This document shows, one piece after another, positions 45,104 through 53,623 of a stretch of DNA of 64,000 bases. A program made the position numbers and the translations under genes. The first letter of the stretch is position 1; every line of letters begins with the position of its first letter. The notes beneath the pieces were generated by a model. That model had not been told where the DNA came from, did no database searches, and saw only the letters and a list, made by a program, of their open reading frames with translations. Source of the DNA: Alphaproteobacteria bacterium (GTDB taxonomy: Bacteria; Pseudomonadota; Alphaproteobacteria; Caulobacterales; Parvularculaceae); contig JAUIMC010000006.1 in assembly GCA_030433215.1 (NCBI GenBank), forward strand, positions 119,588-183,587, written 5' to 3'.

Positions 45104-45312
45104 AGGCGGGCCCCGAAGGGCTCAGCCCGTGACACGCATCTCTCCCCCTGCGATTTATGCGTAAAGCAACCCGCAAACCCTGTTCGCGCCGGCGCTTTGC
45201 ATGATAAAGCCCAGTCTCCAGTTCGCTCCCGATTTACATGGATGGCCGAAGTGAAGCAGAAACGCCTTCCCGCATTTCATGACGCCGCACCGGGATTTTT
45301 GAGGCCGCCCAT

Positions 45313-45347
45313 AATATGAACCTGTATATATATTATGACTTCATATT
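45313..45347. promoter_or_regulatory. A/T-rich inverted repeat upstream of the TetR gene
   Basis: AATATGAA (45313-45320) and TTCATATT (45340-45347) form a perfect 8-bp inverted repeat across a 19-base, nearly pure A/T spacer. It lies 31 bases before the TetR ATG and between the divergent sulfatase and TetR genes, the expected place for a TetR operator. Confidence 0.5.
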
Positions 45348-45377
45348 TTTTCTGTCAAGCAGGAAAGCCCCGGCGCA

Positions 45378-45989
45378 ATGATGGACAAACTCAGCCGTTC
45401 CCCGCAGCAGGAAAGAAGCCGCCTCACGACCAAAAAATTCGTGGAGGCCGCGCTCAAACTTCTGGAAAAACAGACCTATGCGGAACTGTCCGTGGTCGAC
45501 CTGGCTAAGACAGCCAAGCGGTCCGTGGGCACCTTTTACCAGCGCTTCGGCAGCAAGGATGAATTCCTGAAAATCCTCCTCACGGACTTTCTGGAAGCCA
45601 GCATCGAGGAAGGCGTCACCAAATGGCGCGGCAGAAACCCACGCGACATCTTCCTGCTATTCATGAGCGACACCTATGAGCATGTGCGCCAGAACCGCAA
45701 TCTCTGGCACGCCGCGCTGGAGCGCTCATCCACCCAGCCTGATTTCTGGTCTACTTTCGCAGACCTTCGCACCCGCAGGCTGAGCCTCGCCGTGGATGCG
45801 ATGGAGGAGAGCCGCGGCAAGAAACTCACGCAAAGCGAGCAGCGCCGCCTCATGATCGCCATTCAGGTGTTCAACAGCGTCATCAACAACCAGGTCATCA
45901 ACAGCCCCGGCCCGCTGTCGCTCGATGACGACAAATTTCTGTCGACCATGACGAAAATCGCGCTCGACGTCGCGGATCTCGGGAAATAG
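45378..45989 (+). CDS. TetR-family transcriptional regulator
   Basis: A 203-residue regulator with a TetR helix-turn-helix at about residues 13-60: TTKKFVEAALKLLEKQTYAELSVVDLAKTAKRSVGTFYQRFGSKDEFLKIL, which has the typical VGTFYQRFGSK recognition helix. The C-terminal ligand-binding domain is not diagnostic. It is divergent from the sulfatase gene and convergent with the sulfatase-maturase gene, so it probably controls this cassette through the dyad at 45313-45347. Start at 45378 or three bases later. Confidence 0.92.
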   Translation: MMDKLSRSPQQERSRLTTKKFVEAALKLLEKQTYAELSVVDLAKTAKRSVGTFYQRFGSKDEFLKILLTDFLEASIEEGVTKWRGRNPRDIFLLFMSDTYEHVRQNRNLWHAALERSSTQPDFWSTFADLRTRRLSLAVDAMEESRGKKLTQSEQRRLMIAIQVFNSVINNQVINSPGPLSLDDDKFLSTMTKIALDVADLGK

Positions 45990-46007
45990 CCGCGCGGGCT
46001 TCGCCTT

Positions 46008-47039
46008 TCACTCCTGCCTGGGCGCCCGGTCATAGGCGACGCGGAACCCGATATGATTGGTTCCCAGCCCGGTTTCCTGCGCATGGCGCGCCGCCGGCCT
46101 GTAGCGCATGCAGTAATTTTCCGCGCACAGATAGCTGCCGCCCTTGATGACCCGCACCGGAACGCCCGGACTCGCGGGATCGCCGCTGGCCTCTTCAGGG
46201 GGGCCTTGCGGGTCCTTCGCCTCATCGGCGCGGCGCGGGGCATACCAGTCGGCCGTCCATTCCCAGACATTGCCGATCATGTCGTAGAGCCCGTAAGCAT
46301 TGGGCGCGAAGCAACCGACCGGCGCGACGCCCTCAAATCCGTCTTCTTTCGTATTTTGAACGGGAAAAAAGCCCTGCCAGGTGTTCGCATGCGCCGGCGG
46401 GGCGAAGCCGGTTGAGTCTGCATCGCTTCCAGCCCGCGCGGCATATTCCCACTCCGCTTCCGTGGGCAGCCGTCCGCCGGCCCAGGCGGCGAAAGCGCGC
46501 GCATCCTCAAAAGCGATCTGCGTCGCCGGCTCATCCGGCGCGGCGGCCGGCCGGTCGCCCCCGCGCGGATGGCGCCAGGTCGCGCCGGGCGCATATCTCC
46601 ACCAATTCAGACCGCTCGCGACCGTCTCGGCCGTCGGGTCAAAGACGGCGCCCCCGGGCTCCAGCACCGTTTCGTCGGTAACCTCCAGGTTTCCCAGCGT
46701 GGCGGGGTCGACCGGCATTTCCGCGACGGTGACATAGCCGGTTTCCGCAACGAAAGCGGCGAACCTCTCAACGGTGACTTCCGTCGGCTCGATCCAGAAA
46801 GAGGAAACAGCGACCTCGCGCGCAGGTCCCTCTTCCGGATAGGCGTCGTCCCGTCCCATGCGAAAGCGGCCGCCTTCGATGAACACCGGCTCTGAAGGCT
46901 GTGCGCATGCCGTTGTCTTCGGCGCCGCATCATCCGGCGCGCCCCCGCAACCGGCTGCAACGATGAAAAGTCCGGACGCGGCCAATACAGACAGCCTTCT
47001 CATAAAATTTCGTCCGGTTTCGCACTCTGATCGTTTCAT
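46008..47039 (-). CDS. formylglycine-generating enzyme (sulfatase maturase)
   Basis: Converts the active-site Cys of type I sulfatases to formylglycine using oxygen and copper. ATG 47039, behind CTGGAG, gives 343 residues with a lipoprotein-like signal ending IVAAGC; ATG 47003 is an alternative. The FGE-sulfatase domain is complete: FIEGGRFRMGRDD, EVAVSSFWIEPTEVTVERFAAFV, RLPTEAEWEYAARAG, YDMIGNVWEWTADWY and the C-terminal GGSYLCAENYCMRYRPAAR with both catalytic cysteines (Cys305 and Cys310), followed by HIGFRVA. Many FGE-like proteins lack these cysteines, so this one is likely a real maturase, and export means it would act on the sulfatase in the periplasm. Confidence 0.9.
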   Translation of the reverse strand: MKRSECETGRNFMRRLSVLAASGLFIVAAGCGGAPDDAAPKTTACAQPSEPVFIEGGRFRMGRDDAYPEEGPAREVAVSSFWIEPTEVTVERFAAFVAETGYVTVAEMPVDPATLGNLEVTDETVLEPGGAVFDPTAETVASGLNWWRYAPGATWRHPRGGDRPAAAPDEPATQIAFEDARAFAAWAGGRLPTEAEWEYAARAGSDADSTGFAPPAHANTWQGFFPVQNTKEDGFEGVAPVGCFAPNAYGLYDMIGNVWEWTADWYAPRRADEAKDPQGPPEEASGDPASPGVPVRVIKGGSYLCAENYCMRYRPAARHAQETGLGTNHIGFRVAYDRAPRQE

Positions 47040-47117
47040 CACCAAACTCCAGCGGTAAAACATAACAGGAATGGCGCAAAAGCCGAACGGAAAACCGCCA
47101 CGGCAAAGGATCCGATC

Positions 47118-48029
47118 ATGCCCCTGCCAAGACCAGCTGCTTTCATCCTTCGCGACCCGCTGGCGCATTTTCTTCTCGCCGCCGCTGCGCTTTTCGTTCT
47201 TCATAGCGCCGTAACCAGGGAAGCGGCGCCGAACGCAAACCGGATCGAGGTCACGCGCGCCGATATTCTGACCTACATGCAAAACAGCGCGCGCGCCTAT
47301 GCCGGCGAGCCATTCGAGACGCTCCTCGACGAACTTCCCGATGCAGAACGCCGCCGGCTGATCGATGGTTATGTGCGCGAGGAAGCCCTTTACCGGCGGG
47401 CCAAAGCCCTCGATCTCGACAAGGAAAATTACGCCGCGCGCCTGCGGCTTGTGAAGCAGCTTGAATTCATTCTTCAGAGCACGGCGCAGGCGAACGCTTC
47501 CCTCTCCGAGTCCGAGGTGGACGCGTTCTACAACGATTATAAAAGCGATTTCGCAGAGCCGGCGCTCGTCACCTTTTCTCAAGTCTATTTCGCCGCTCGC
47601 GACGAGACGGCGCGGCAGCGCGCGGAGGAAACGCTCGCCCGTCTCAACGCCGAGGCCGCGCCCTTCGATGCCGCGACCGCTTATGGCGATCGCCCGCTCT
47701 ATCACCAGTTTTACGCACGGCGCGACAGGACTTATATCGCCAGTCATTTCGGCGATGACTTTGCTGACGCTGTTTTCAGCTTCCCCGCCAAGAACGGGCG
47801 CTGGCAAGGGCCGGTCCGGTCGGCGCGCGGCTGGCATCTCGTTCAGCTAACGGCGAAAACCGAGACGCGAACGCCCGAGCTCGACGAGATCAGGGCGGAA
47901 GTCGAAGACAGAGCGCTGGCCGCGCGTCAGGCGAGCCTCGTCAATGACGCCATCACCTCTATCGCCGCTTCTTTCGAGGTCACCGTCGACGAGGCCCTCG
48001 ATCCCGCGGCGCCGGAGCCCGGATCATGA
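47118..48029 (+). CDS. membrane-anchored parvulin-type peptidyl-prolyl isomerase
   Basis: A 303-residue periplasmic PPIase anchored by one N-terminal helix (FLLAAAALFVLHSAV, about residues 18-33). A SurA/PrsA-like chaperone region precedes the parvulin domain (about 150-250: LVTFSQVYFAARDE ... GRWQGPVRSARGWHLVQLTAKTE). It diverges from the maturase gene and its stop overlaps the HupE-like gene (ATGA). A helper for folding of an exported protein, perhaps the sulfatase, receptor or the HupE-like partner, is suggested by context only. Confidence 0.85.
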   Translation: MPLPRPAAFILRDPLAHFLLAAAALFVLHSAVTREAAPNANRIEVTRADILTYMQNSARAYAGEPFETLLDELPDAERRRLIDGYVREEALYRRAKALDLDKENYAARLRLVKQLEFILQSTAQANASLSESEVDAFYNDYKSDFAEPALVTFSQVYFAARDETARQRAEETLARLNAEAAPFDAATAYGDRPLYHQFYARRDRTYIASHFGDDFADAVFSFPAKNGRWQGPVRSARGWHLVQLTAKTETRTPELDEIRAEVEDRALAARQASLVNDAITSIAASFEVTVDEALDPAAPEPGS

Positions 48030-49060
48030 TCGCAAAACAATGCACGCACGCCGCACTCGCGGTCCTCACCGCCTTTTTCGCCATGGCGTTCACGATGGCG
48101 CACGCCGATGAAAGCCGCCCGTTGTTCATCGGGCTGACGGAAGCGGCTCCCGGGGAGTACCGGCTCGACTGGTCCATGCCGGCCGCGACAGTTGAGGCCA
48201 ACCGGCCCATACTTGAGGCGCCGCCAGTCTGCGCCTTTACCGACGGCGCACAGACCAAAAGCTTGACGGCGCTGACGGGAACGGCCTCCCTCTCCTGCCG
48301 CGCGCCGATTTCAAGCCACCCCCTCGTTATTCGCTATCCACGCTTCAACCCGTCGCTTTCAACGGTGTTTCGTCTCACGACCTTGTCGGGAGAAGACCAT
48401 CTCGGCCTGTTGACGCCTGGCGAGACCCGCTGGACGCCCCCGACGGCGGAAACGGGCGCGAGCGTGGCGCGCCAATATATGCGCCTCGGCGTGCATCACA
48501 TCTGGGAAGGCAAGGATCACCTTCTCTTTCTGGTGTGCCTGATCTGGATCGCCGGAAGTTTCAAACGCGTGCTGATCACCGTGACGGGCTTTACGCTCGC
48601 GCATTCGGCGACGCTCGCGCTATCCGCTTTCAGCGTCGTCACGCTGCCGGTTCCGCCCGTGGAAGCCGCCATCGCCTTGTCCATTGTCTTTCTCGCCCGC
48701 GAGATCGCGCTCGGCCGGAACGACAGCCTCACCTGGCGTCACCCTATCGCGGTTTCGAGCTCCTTCGGGCTTTTGCATGGGCTCGGCTTCGCCGCGGTGC
48801 TGGGCGAGATCGGCCTGCCCCAGACGCAGGCCGTGACCGGGCTTTTGTTTTTCAATATCGGCGTCGAGATCGGACAAGTCATCTTCGTCGCCGCCGCAAC
48901 GCTCGCCATGGCGGCCTTGAATCACGCGGCGAAAAGCAGATTCCTTTCCTTCGTGCAGGAGGGGCGCGCACATGCCGCCGCCGGAAGGCTCGCCGGCTAT
49001 GGCGTTGGCGTGATCGCCGCCTACTGGCTCATCGAACGCACGCTGTCTTTCGGCGTCTGA
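48026..49060 (+). CDS. HupE/UreJ-type membrane protein
   Basis: A 344-residue protein with signal peptide (to about residue 28), an extracytoplasmic domain of about 110 residues and a C-terminal block of about six membrane helices. The helices carry family-like His-rich motifs: LGVHHIWEGKDHLLFLVCLI, TLAHSATLALSA and SSFGLLHGLGFAAVLGEIGL. HupE/UreJ relatives transport nickel or cobalt, but this two-domain form, coupled to a parvulin, is not a characterised hydrogenase accessory protein and no hydrogenase or urease is in the window. Its 3' end overlaps the convergent LysR gene by 40 bases. Confidence 0.83.
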   Translation: MIAKQCTHAALAVLTAFFAMAFTMAHADESRPLFIGLTEAAPGEYRLDWSMPAATVEANRPILEAPPVCAFTDGAQTKSLTALTGTASLSCRAPISSHPLVIRYPRFNPSLSTVFRLTTLSGEDHLGLLTPGETRWTPPTAETGASVARQYMRLGVHHIWEGKDHLLFLVCLIWIAGSFKRVLITVTGFTLAHSATLALSAFSVVTLPVPPVEAAIALSIVFLAREIALGRNDSLTWRHPIAVSSSFGLLHGLGFAAVLGEIGLPQTQAVTGLLFFNIGVEIGQVIFVAAATLAMAALNHAAKSRFLSFVQEGRAHAAAGRLAGYGVGVIAAYWLIERTLSFGV

Positions 49061-49956
49061 AGCGTATGATGCGCCTGGAGAATCTCCGTCAGAAACGCCG
49101 CCACCGGCGCGGTCTGCGGCGACGGCTTCTCCGCCTGAAAGAGACAACGATAGACGGAAGGCAACGCAAGACCGAGATTGATGACCTCGCCGGTCTCTTC
49201 CGCGTCGCGCACCATAGAGTGCATCAGAACGGCGGCGCAGCGGTTCTGTCTGACCATGCCCAGCATCACATCCGTATATTGCGTGCGCGCATAGACGTTT
49301 GAGCAGACAACGCCGCTGTCCTTCAGCAGCTCCCTGATCCGCACATCCACAAGCGAGCCCTCAATCGGCAGGACAAACGGCAGTGCGCCGATCTCTTCAG
49401 GGGAGGCGTTCACACAAGACGCAAAGGCCGGACCCGCATAAACGCCCATCCCAGTGGCGCCGAACGTCCGGACGGCGCCGGCATGCGCATAGGCGCCGGG
49501 ATCGGCGACCGAGAAGACCACCATGTCCGCCGCGCCGCGCCGGATAAGGCTGACGCCTTCTTCCGCAGATTTTACGGGATGGCACTCGAGCAGCGCCTCC
49601 GGATGGTTCGCATAAAACGATCCGAGATTGGGCCGGATGCAATCCTCCAGAAGGTGCGGACCGCCGAAAAGCCGCACGACGGCTTTCCCGGCATGCGCCG
49701 GTCGGTTTTTCATGTCACCTGCACGGTCGCGATACGCGTTCGCCTTCTTGCGAAACGCGGCGCCGTCTTCCGTCAGCATCGGCGTATCGCCTTTGCGGCG
49801 GACAAAGAGCGCCTTGCCGAGTCGTTTTTCGAGATTGGCGATATGTTTGGTGACGGCCGGCTGGGAGACGCCGAGACGGGCCGCCGTGCGCTTGAAATGA
49901 CAGTCTTCGGCGGCCGCCAGAAAGATCTCGATTTGCCGCGCCGTGCCCGGAAGCAT
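49021..49956 (-). CDS. LysR-family transcriptional regulator
   Basis: A 311-residue LysR regulator. The N-terminal winged helix is clear, RQIEIFLAAAEDCHFKRTAARLGVSQPAVTKHIANLEKRLGKALFVRR, followed by a substrate-binding-like effector domain (about residues 92-295). It lies downstream of the DUF3604 gene on the same strand, 85 bases away, and overlaps the 3' end of the HupE-like gene. A LysR-style dyad upstream of DUF3604 (51889-51912) is a possible target. Confidence 0.92.
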   Translation of the reverse strand: MLPGTARQIEIFLAAAEDCHFKRTAARLGVSQPAVTKHIANLEKRLGKALFVRRKGDTPMLTEDGAAFRKKANAYRDRAGDMKNRPAHAGKAVVRLFGGPHLLEDCIRPNLGSFYANHPEALLECHPVKSAEEGVSLIRRGAADMVVFSVADPGAYAHAGAVRTFGATGMGVYAGPAFASCVNASPEEIGALPFVLPIEGSLVDVRIRELLKDSGVVCSNVYARTQYTDVMLGMVRQNRCAAVLMHSMVRDAEETGEVINLGLALPSVYRCLFQAEKPSPQTAPVAAFLTEILQAHHTLQTPKDSVRSMSQ

Positions 49957-50041
49957 CGTAAGGGGTCCCGTTCCTGTTCAGCGCATAAAGTCTGGCATAT
50001 CCGGCGCCTTCTCGCCAGTCGCAGGGCGTAAACGCCGGCCC

Positions 50042-51823
50042 CTACGGCGCGTACCAGATAGGCGAGGAATAGGCGCGTTCCTGTATGGCCGCCGGATAGT
50101 CCAGCGATGCGGGATCAAGCCCCATGGCCGCCGCATCATAGACGTGATGGCGCGGCGTCGGAATCTCCAGGACCCGGACATAGTAGAAGGCGGGCAAGGC
50201 GGGATCGAACTCCGGATCGCGCCAGACCGTCGACAGGCTCTCGGCGCCGATGGCGTTCGTATAGGACGCGGTTTCAGGATCGACCGTCGACCCGACCGCC
50301 GGCAGTGTTCCGTCATCGGAGAGACTTCTGTCGTCGCTCCAGACGGCGTCGAAAACCTTCTCCTGTTTGACGCCGTTCTCGTCGATCCAGCCTTTGACGA
50401 CCTGCACCCGGTCGAGATTGGCGCTTACCGGGTCTTTCACCGCATGGATAAGCAAGGACGGGCTTTTGTTTTTCGGCGCATTCGCGATGTCGCCCCCCAT
50501 GGGCGTTCCGCGCTTGTAGCCGATAGCGGCGATATCTCTTGCGCCGGCGTGACTGTCCTTGAACTTAAAGCCCCCGAAAACGCGCAAGGAAATGCGCGGG
50601 CCCGTCGTTGCGTAAACTTCCTTGCGTTTGAACGCCGCGGCGATGGATGGGCGGGTGTTCTCCTCCGCCCAGACGCCGGCGAGCCCCGAAGACGACAATT
50701 CCCAGGCCGGAAAAATGCCCGTCTTTTCGACGCGGTCTTCGGGCAAGGGATCAATCAGGGTCTTGCCGTAGAAATTGCTTTCCTCAACCGCAGCCAGACC
50801 GGTATGGGAATCGGAGCTGCCGATCATGCCGAATTTATAAGGATTGGCGCCGGTCTTGCGCCCGATGTCGAGACCGGTCAGAAGCGCGCTGCGCGCATAG
50901 GAGCCCGGCTCCCCCGGCTGTTCGTCACCGATCAGCAACTTGCTGCGAATTTCAAATCCGGCGAATTCGTCGTTCGGCGACAGGATGGGATGCGTTTCCG
51001 ACGTTCCCTTATATTGCGTCACCTCGACGACCGGCTCCCAACGCATGCGGCGGCTGGCGTAGTCGGCGGTGATCGCGCGTCCTTCGCTGTCGGTCGTTTC
51101 GAACATCAGCCCGGCGGACATGTTGGAGTTGTGGGGGATGGCGATGAACTCCGCCCCGGTGCGCTCGCTCGTTTCCTGTAGCCAGGCCCACAGATCTTCC
51201 GGCTTCTGGCTGTCGAAGGAGCTGAACGGCGTGAACTGTTTCGCGACCTCGCCGCTGGCGGGCGTAAAGATCACGCGATGGAGATTGGCCCAGTCGGGCG
51301 CCGAGGACCATTCCCACCCGATCAGCGAAGTGAAAACGCCGGGGAAATTGTGCTTTTCGGCAAGGTCCACCTGGCGCGGCCAGACCGTGGCGCGTTGCTC
51401 GCGCGTATAGAGCTGCGCCAGCGCCGCGTCCCGGCTCTCTTCGGTATTCAGGTCCAAGAAAATGTCGCGCCCGTTCATTTCTTGATAGGCGCGCCCCTTG
51501 GGCGTTGAAACGAACGCCGGATCTCCCTCCTTGATGCGGATCTGCAATTGCAGCCATTCGGCGTGATCGGCGACGACCAGGAAATCGAGCGGCCGCTCGA
51601 TGCGGATGCGCTGGCGGGTCGTCGGATGAAGAACCGGCAGTCCGCGCGCATAGCGATAAGCGACATCCGGGTCGGCGAAGACATTGCCCGTGGCGTAGGC
51701 GTCGACGGAATAGGAGCTGTGAAGATGCGTGTCGCCCCACAGCAATTGCCGCTCCTGCGCGTTCGCTGCGGCGCCGGCCCCGAACCATAAAAGAAAAGCA
51801 GCGATGAGGCGTTTTTTATTCAT
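50042..51823 (-). CDS. secreted DUF3604 protein with PHP-like metal site
   Basis: A 593-residue exported protein: signal peptide ending GAAANAQ, then LLWGDTHLHSSYSVDA with the HxH pair (His33, His35), FLVVADHAEWLQLQ, an EFIAIPHNSNMS His and GMIGSSDSHTGLAAV with another metal-type Asp/His. These four elements recall the PHP phosphoesterase fold, so a metal-dependent hydrolase in the periplasm is a fair inference. DUF3604 itself has no characterised function that I know. ATG 51823 has AGGGAGGAGCAATGTC upstream. It lies at the edge of the sulfatase cassette with LysR following it. Confidence 0.86.
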   Translation of the reverse strand: MNKKRLIAAFLLWFGAGAAANAQERQLLWGDTHLHSSYSVDAYATGNVFADPDVAYRYARGLPVLHPTTRQRIRIERPLDFLVVADHAEWLQLQIRIKEGDPAFVSTPKGRAYQEMNGRDIFLDLNTEESRDAALAQLYTREQRATVWPRQVDLAEKHNFPGVFTSLIGWEWSSAPDWANLHRVIFTPASGEVAKQFTPFSSFDSQKPEDLWAWLQETSERTGAEFIAIPHNSNMSAGLMFETTDSEGRAITADYASRRMRWEPVVEVTQYKGTSETHPILSPNDEFAGFEIRSKLLIGDEQPGEPGSYARSALLTGLDIGRKTGANPYKFGMIGSSDSHTGLAAVEESNFYGKTLIDPLPEDRVEKTGIFPAWELSSSGLAGVWAEENTRPSIAAAFKRKEVYATTGPRISLRVFGGFKFKDSHAGARDIAAIGYKRGTPMGGDIANAPKNKSPSLLIHAVKDPVSANLDRVQVVKGWIDENGVKQEKVFDAVWSDDRSLSDDGTLPAVGSTVDPETASYTNAIGAESLSTVWRDPEFDPALPAFYYVRVLEIPTPRHHVYDAAAMGLDPASLDYPAAIQERAYSSPIWYAP

Positions 51824-51888
51824 GACATTGCTCCTCCCTGAAAAGGAGTGTGCACGGGAGCGGCGGACGCGGCAAGCGCCGCGTAAGT

Positions 51889-51912
51889 TATAACCTGCCC
51901 AGAAAGGTTATA
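51889..51912. promoter_or_regulatory. dyad upstream of DUF3604, LysR-style
   Basis: TATAACCT (51889-51896) and AGGTTATA (51905-51912) form a perfect 8-bp inverted repeat with an 8-base spacer, 66 bases upstream of the DUF3604 ATG. The layout suits a dimeric regulator such as the nearby LysR protein; the link is inference. Confidence 0.5.
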
Positions 51913-52187
51913 CCTCTCCCCGAAACGGTGTTTCTTAAAAATCAGAACACGCGCTGGGTCATCGTCCATCTCCGTTCAATTTGTATACAGATTATTATAT
52001 TATATCTTTACACAAACCATTTGGATTGCCGGCGCTGCGGACGCCGCCGGCGGCGCTTTCAGGCGCGCGAGGGTGGTAGCGCCAGTGATGGCCAAAACCG
52101 CCGCAACCGGGAGGCGACAGGCGCCGGACCGGCCTCTTCACTCAGGGGCGCCTACAAGCCCCGGGGCGCCCGCCATGGAACAGAATT

Positions 52188-52260
52188 TTTTCGCGAAATG
52201 CGGCGCGCAGCATGGCATAGAGGCTATCTAGGATGGTCGAATAATGCGCCTGCGCGAAAA
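52188..52260 (+). other. nested inverted repeats in the leader of the MetF-like gene
   Basis: TTTTCGCG (52188-52195) pairs with CGCGAAAA (52253-52260); inside it GGCGC (52202-52206) can pair with GCGCC (52246-52250), and ATAG/CTAT (52217-52227) forms a small inner hairpin. The structure ends 12 bases before the GGAGG ribosome site. It does not match any riboswitch class I can recognise. Confidence 0.3.
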
Positions 52261-52285
52261 GCGTCCCGGTCGGAGGAAACCTGTT

Positions 52286-53167
52286 ATGTCATATGCTGAA
52301 ATCCACCCTAACTGGGAGACCTTGTCTTCCGACATGTTGGACGGCTACTCCCTGGAGATTACCGCCAAGGACGTTCCCTCGCTGCGCGAAGCCGCGCCCA
52401 TGATCGCCCCGCAGACGCCCATCGCCGTCACTTTCCTTCCCGGCGAGGAGATGGAAGACCGCATCAACGCGGTGAAGGCGGTGCGCGAGCTCGGTTTCGA
52501 ACCCATGCCGCACGTCTCCGCCCGGCGCATCCAGTCGCAGGCCATCCTCGAGAACATGCTCGAGCGCGTGACCGGCGAATCCGGCGTGAAACGCATCTTC
52601 CTCATCGCCGGCGACCCGCCGACCCCGGAAGGGCCGTTCGAGGATTCCCTCCAGGTCATCAAAACCGGCCTTCTGGAGAAAAACGGCATCAAGGCGATCG
52701 GCATTGCGGGCCATCCCGAAGGCCACCCCAATGTCTCACGCGACGAGCTTTGGGTCTGGATGGAAAACAAGATCGCCGACATTCGCGATCGCGGCATGCT
52801 GCCGATCATCGTCACGCAGTTCGGTTTTTCCGCCGAGCCCTTCCTTGACTGGCTCGAGGAAATGCGCGCGCGCGGCATCGACGCGCCGGTGCGCATCGGC
52901 GTACCGGGACCGGCGGGCATCAAGCGCCTGCTCGGCTTTGCGGCGCGCTGCGGCGTCGGCGCCTCGGCGGCGGTGATGGCGAAATACGGCGTCTCGCTCA
53001 CGAAGCTGATGGGCACCGCCGGACCGGACAAGCTGGTCGGCGCCATCGAGGAAGGGCTCGACTTCAACAAGCATGGCCGCGTGCGGCTTCACTTCTATCC
53101 CTTTGGCGGCCTGCCCAAGACGCTGGAATGGATTCACGAACACGAGAAAAAACGCGGCCTCAGCTAA
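52286..53167 (+). CDS. methylenetetrahydrofolate reductase-like protein
   Basis: A 293-residue TIM-barrel protein of the MetF family, which reduces methylenetetrahydrofolate to methyltetrahydrofolate or runs in reverse in C1-oxidising pathways. Family-like segments are SLEITAKDVPSLREAA, PMPHVSARRIQSQAILENML, RIFLIAGDPPTPEGPFEDSLQVI, IAGHPEGHPNVSRDEL, IIVTQFGFSAEPFLDWLEEMR and VRIGVPGPAGIKRLLGFA. ATG 52286 follows CGGAGG. It differs clearly from housekeeping MetF and resembles catabolic paralogues that recycle methyl-folate during demethylation; no demethylase gene is in view. Confidence 0.82.
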   Translation: MSYAEIHPNWETLSSDMLDGYSLEITAKDVPSLREAAPMIAPQTPIAVTFLPGEEMEDRINAVKAVRELGFEPMPHVSARRIQSQAILENMLERVTGESGVKRIFLIAGDPPTPEGPFEDSLQVIKTGLLEKNGIKAIGIAGHPEGHPNVSRDELWVWMENKIADIRDRGMLPIIVTQFGFSAEPFLDWLEEMRARGIDAPVRIGVPGPAGIKRLLGFAARCGVGASAAVMAKYGVSLTKLMGTAGPDKLVGAIEEGLDFNKHGRVRLHFYPFGGLPKTLEWIHEHEKKRGLS

Positions 53168-53254
53168 GCGAGGCGGCGGCTTCAATCCGGCGCTCATCCC
53201 GGCTAAGGTGAGCGACGGTTAAATCGACATCACTCGAAAAGGACGACGGCGTTC

Positions 53255-53623
53255 ATGGCTCCTTTGCGATTACATTTGAAAATGGCGGCGGCAGGCCTTG
53301 CCCTGACGGCGACGGTTTCCACCGGCTTCGCGGCGAACGAAACCGAGACGGAGGCCGAGGCGCCGCAACTTTCAGAGGAGCAAATCGCAGCCGGGCGAGA
53401 CATGTTCCGCACCTGGTCCTGCGGCAGCTGTCACGTGCTGGCGGACGCCAAAGCCATGGGGCCGATCGGGCCGTCGCTCGATAACAACCCGAACCTCACT
53501 TATGAGTTCGTGGTGAACCGCATCGCCAATGGCCAGGGCGCCATGCCGCCTTATGGCGGACAGCTGAAGGACGAGCAGATCGCGCAGCTCTCCGCCTATA
53601 TCATGCAGGTTTCAAAGAAATAG
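53255..53623 (+). CDS. periplasmic class I cytochrome c
   Basis: A 122-residue exported mono-haem cytochrome. Signal peptide to about residue 27, then an acidic linker, the haem-binding CGSCH (Cys56, Cys59, His60) and the likely axial Met97 in GQGAMPPYGG. It is a candidate electron acceptor for the PQQ dehydrogenase encoded 1 kb away on the other strand. Its TAG stop is part of a 16-base palindrome shared with the stop of the next gene. Confidence 0.93.
   Translation: MAPLRLHLKMAAAGLALTATVSTGFAANETETEAEAPQLSEEQIAAGRDMFRTWSCGSCHVLADAKAMGPIGPSLDNNPNLTYEFVVNRIANGQGAMPPYGGQLKDEQIAQLSAYIMQVSKK

Larger units (their letters stand above)
51824..52285. other. 462-base gap between DUF3604 and the MetF-like gene
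   Basis: The left part holds the dyad 51889-51912. An A/T-rich run lies at about 51975-52025, plausible promoter territory. The right part, 52188-52260, has nested inverted repeats just before the ribosome site of the MetF-like gene. No supported gene. Confidence 0.55.

Noticed and set aside
43742..45319. A 525-codon plus-strand frame opposite the sulfatase
   Set aside because: It is an antisense shadow and the sulfatase signature on the minus strand is unambiguous.
48026..49060. HupE-like protein as a hydrogenase or urease nickel accessory
   Set aside because: There is no hydrogenase, urease or other nickel-enzyme gene nearby, and the protein has an additional exported N-terminal domain.
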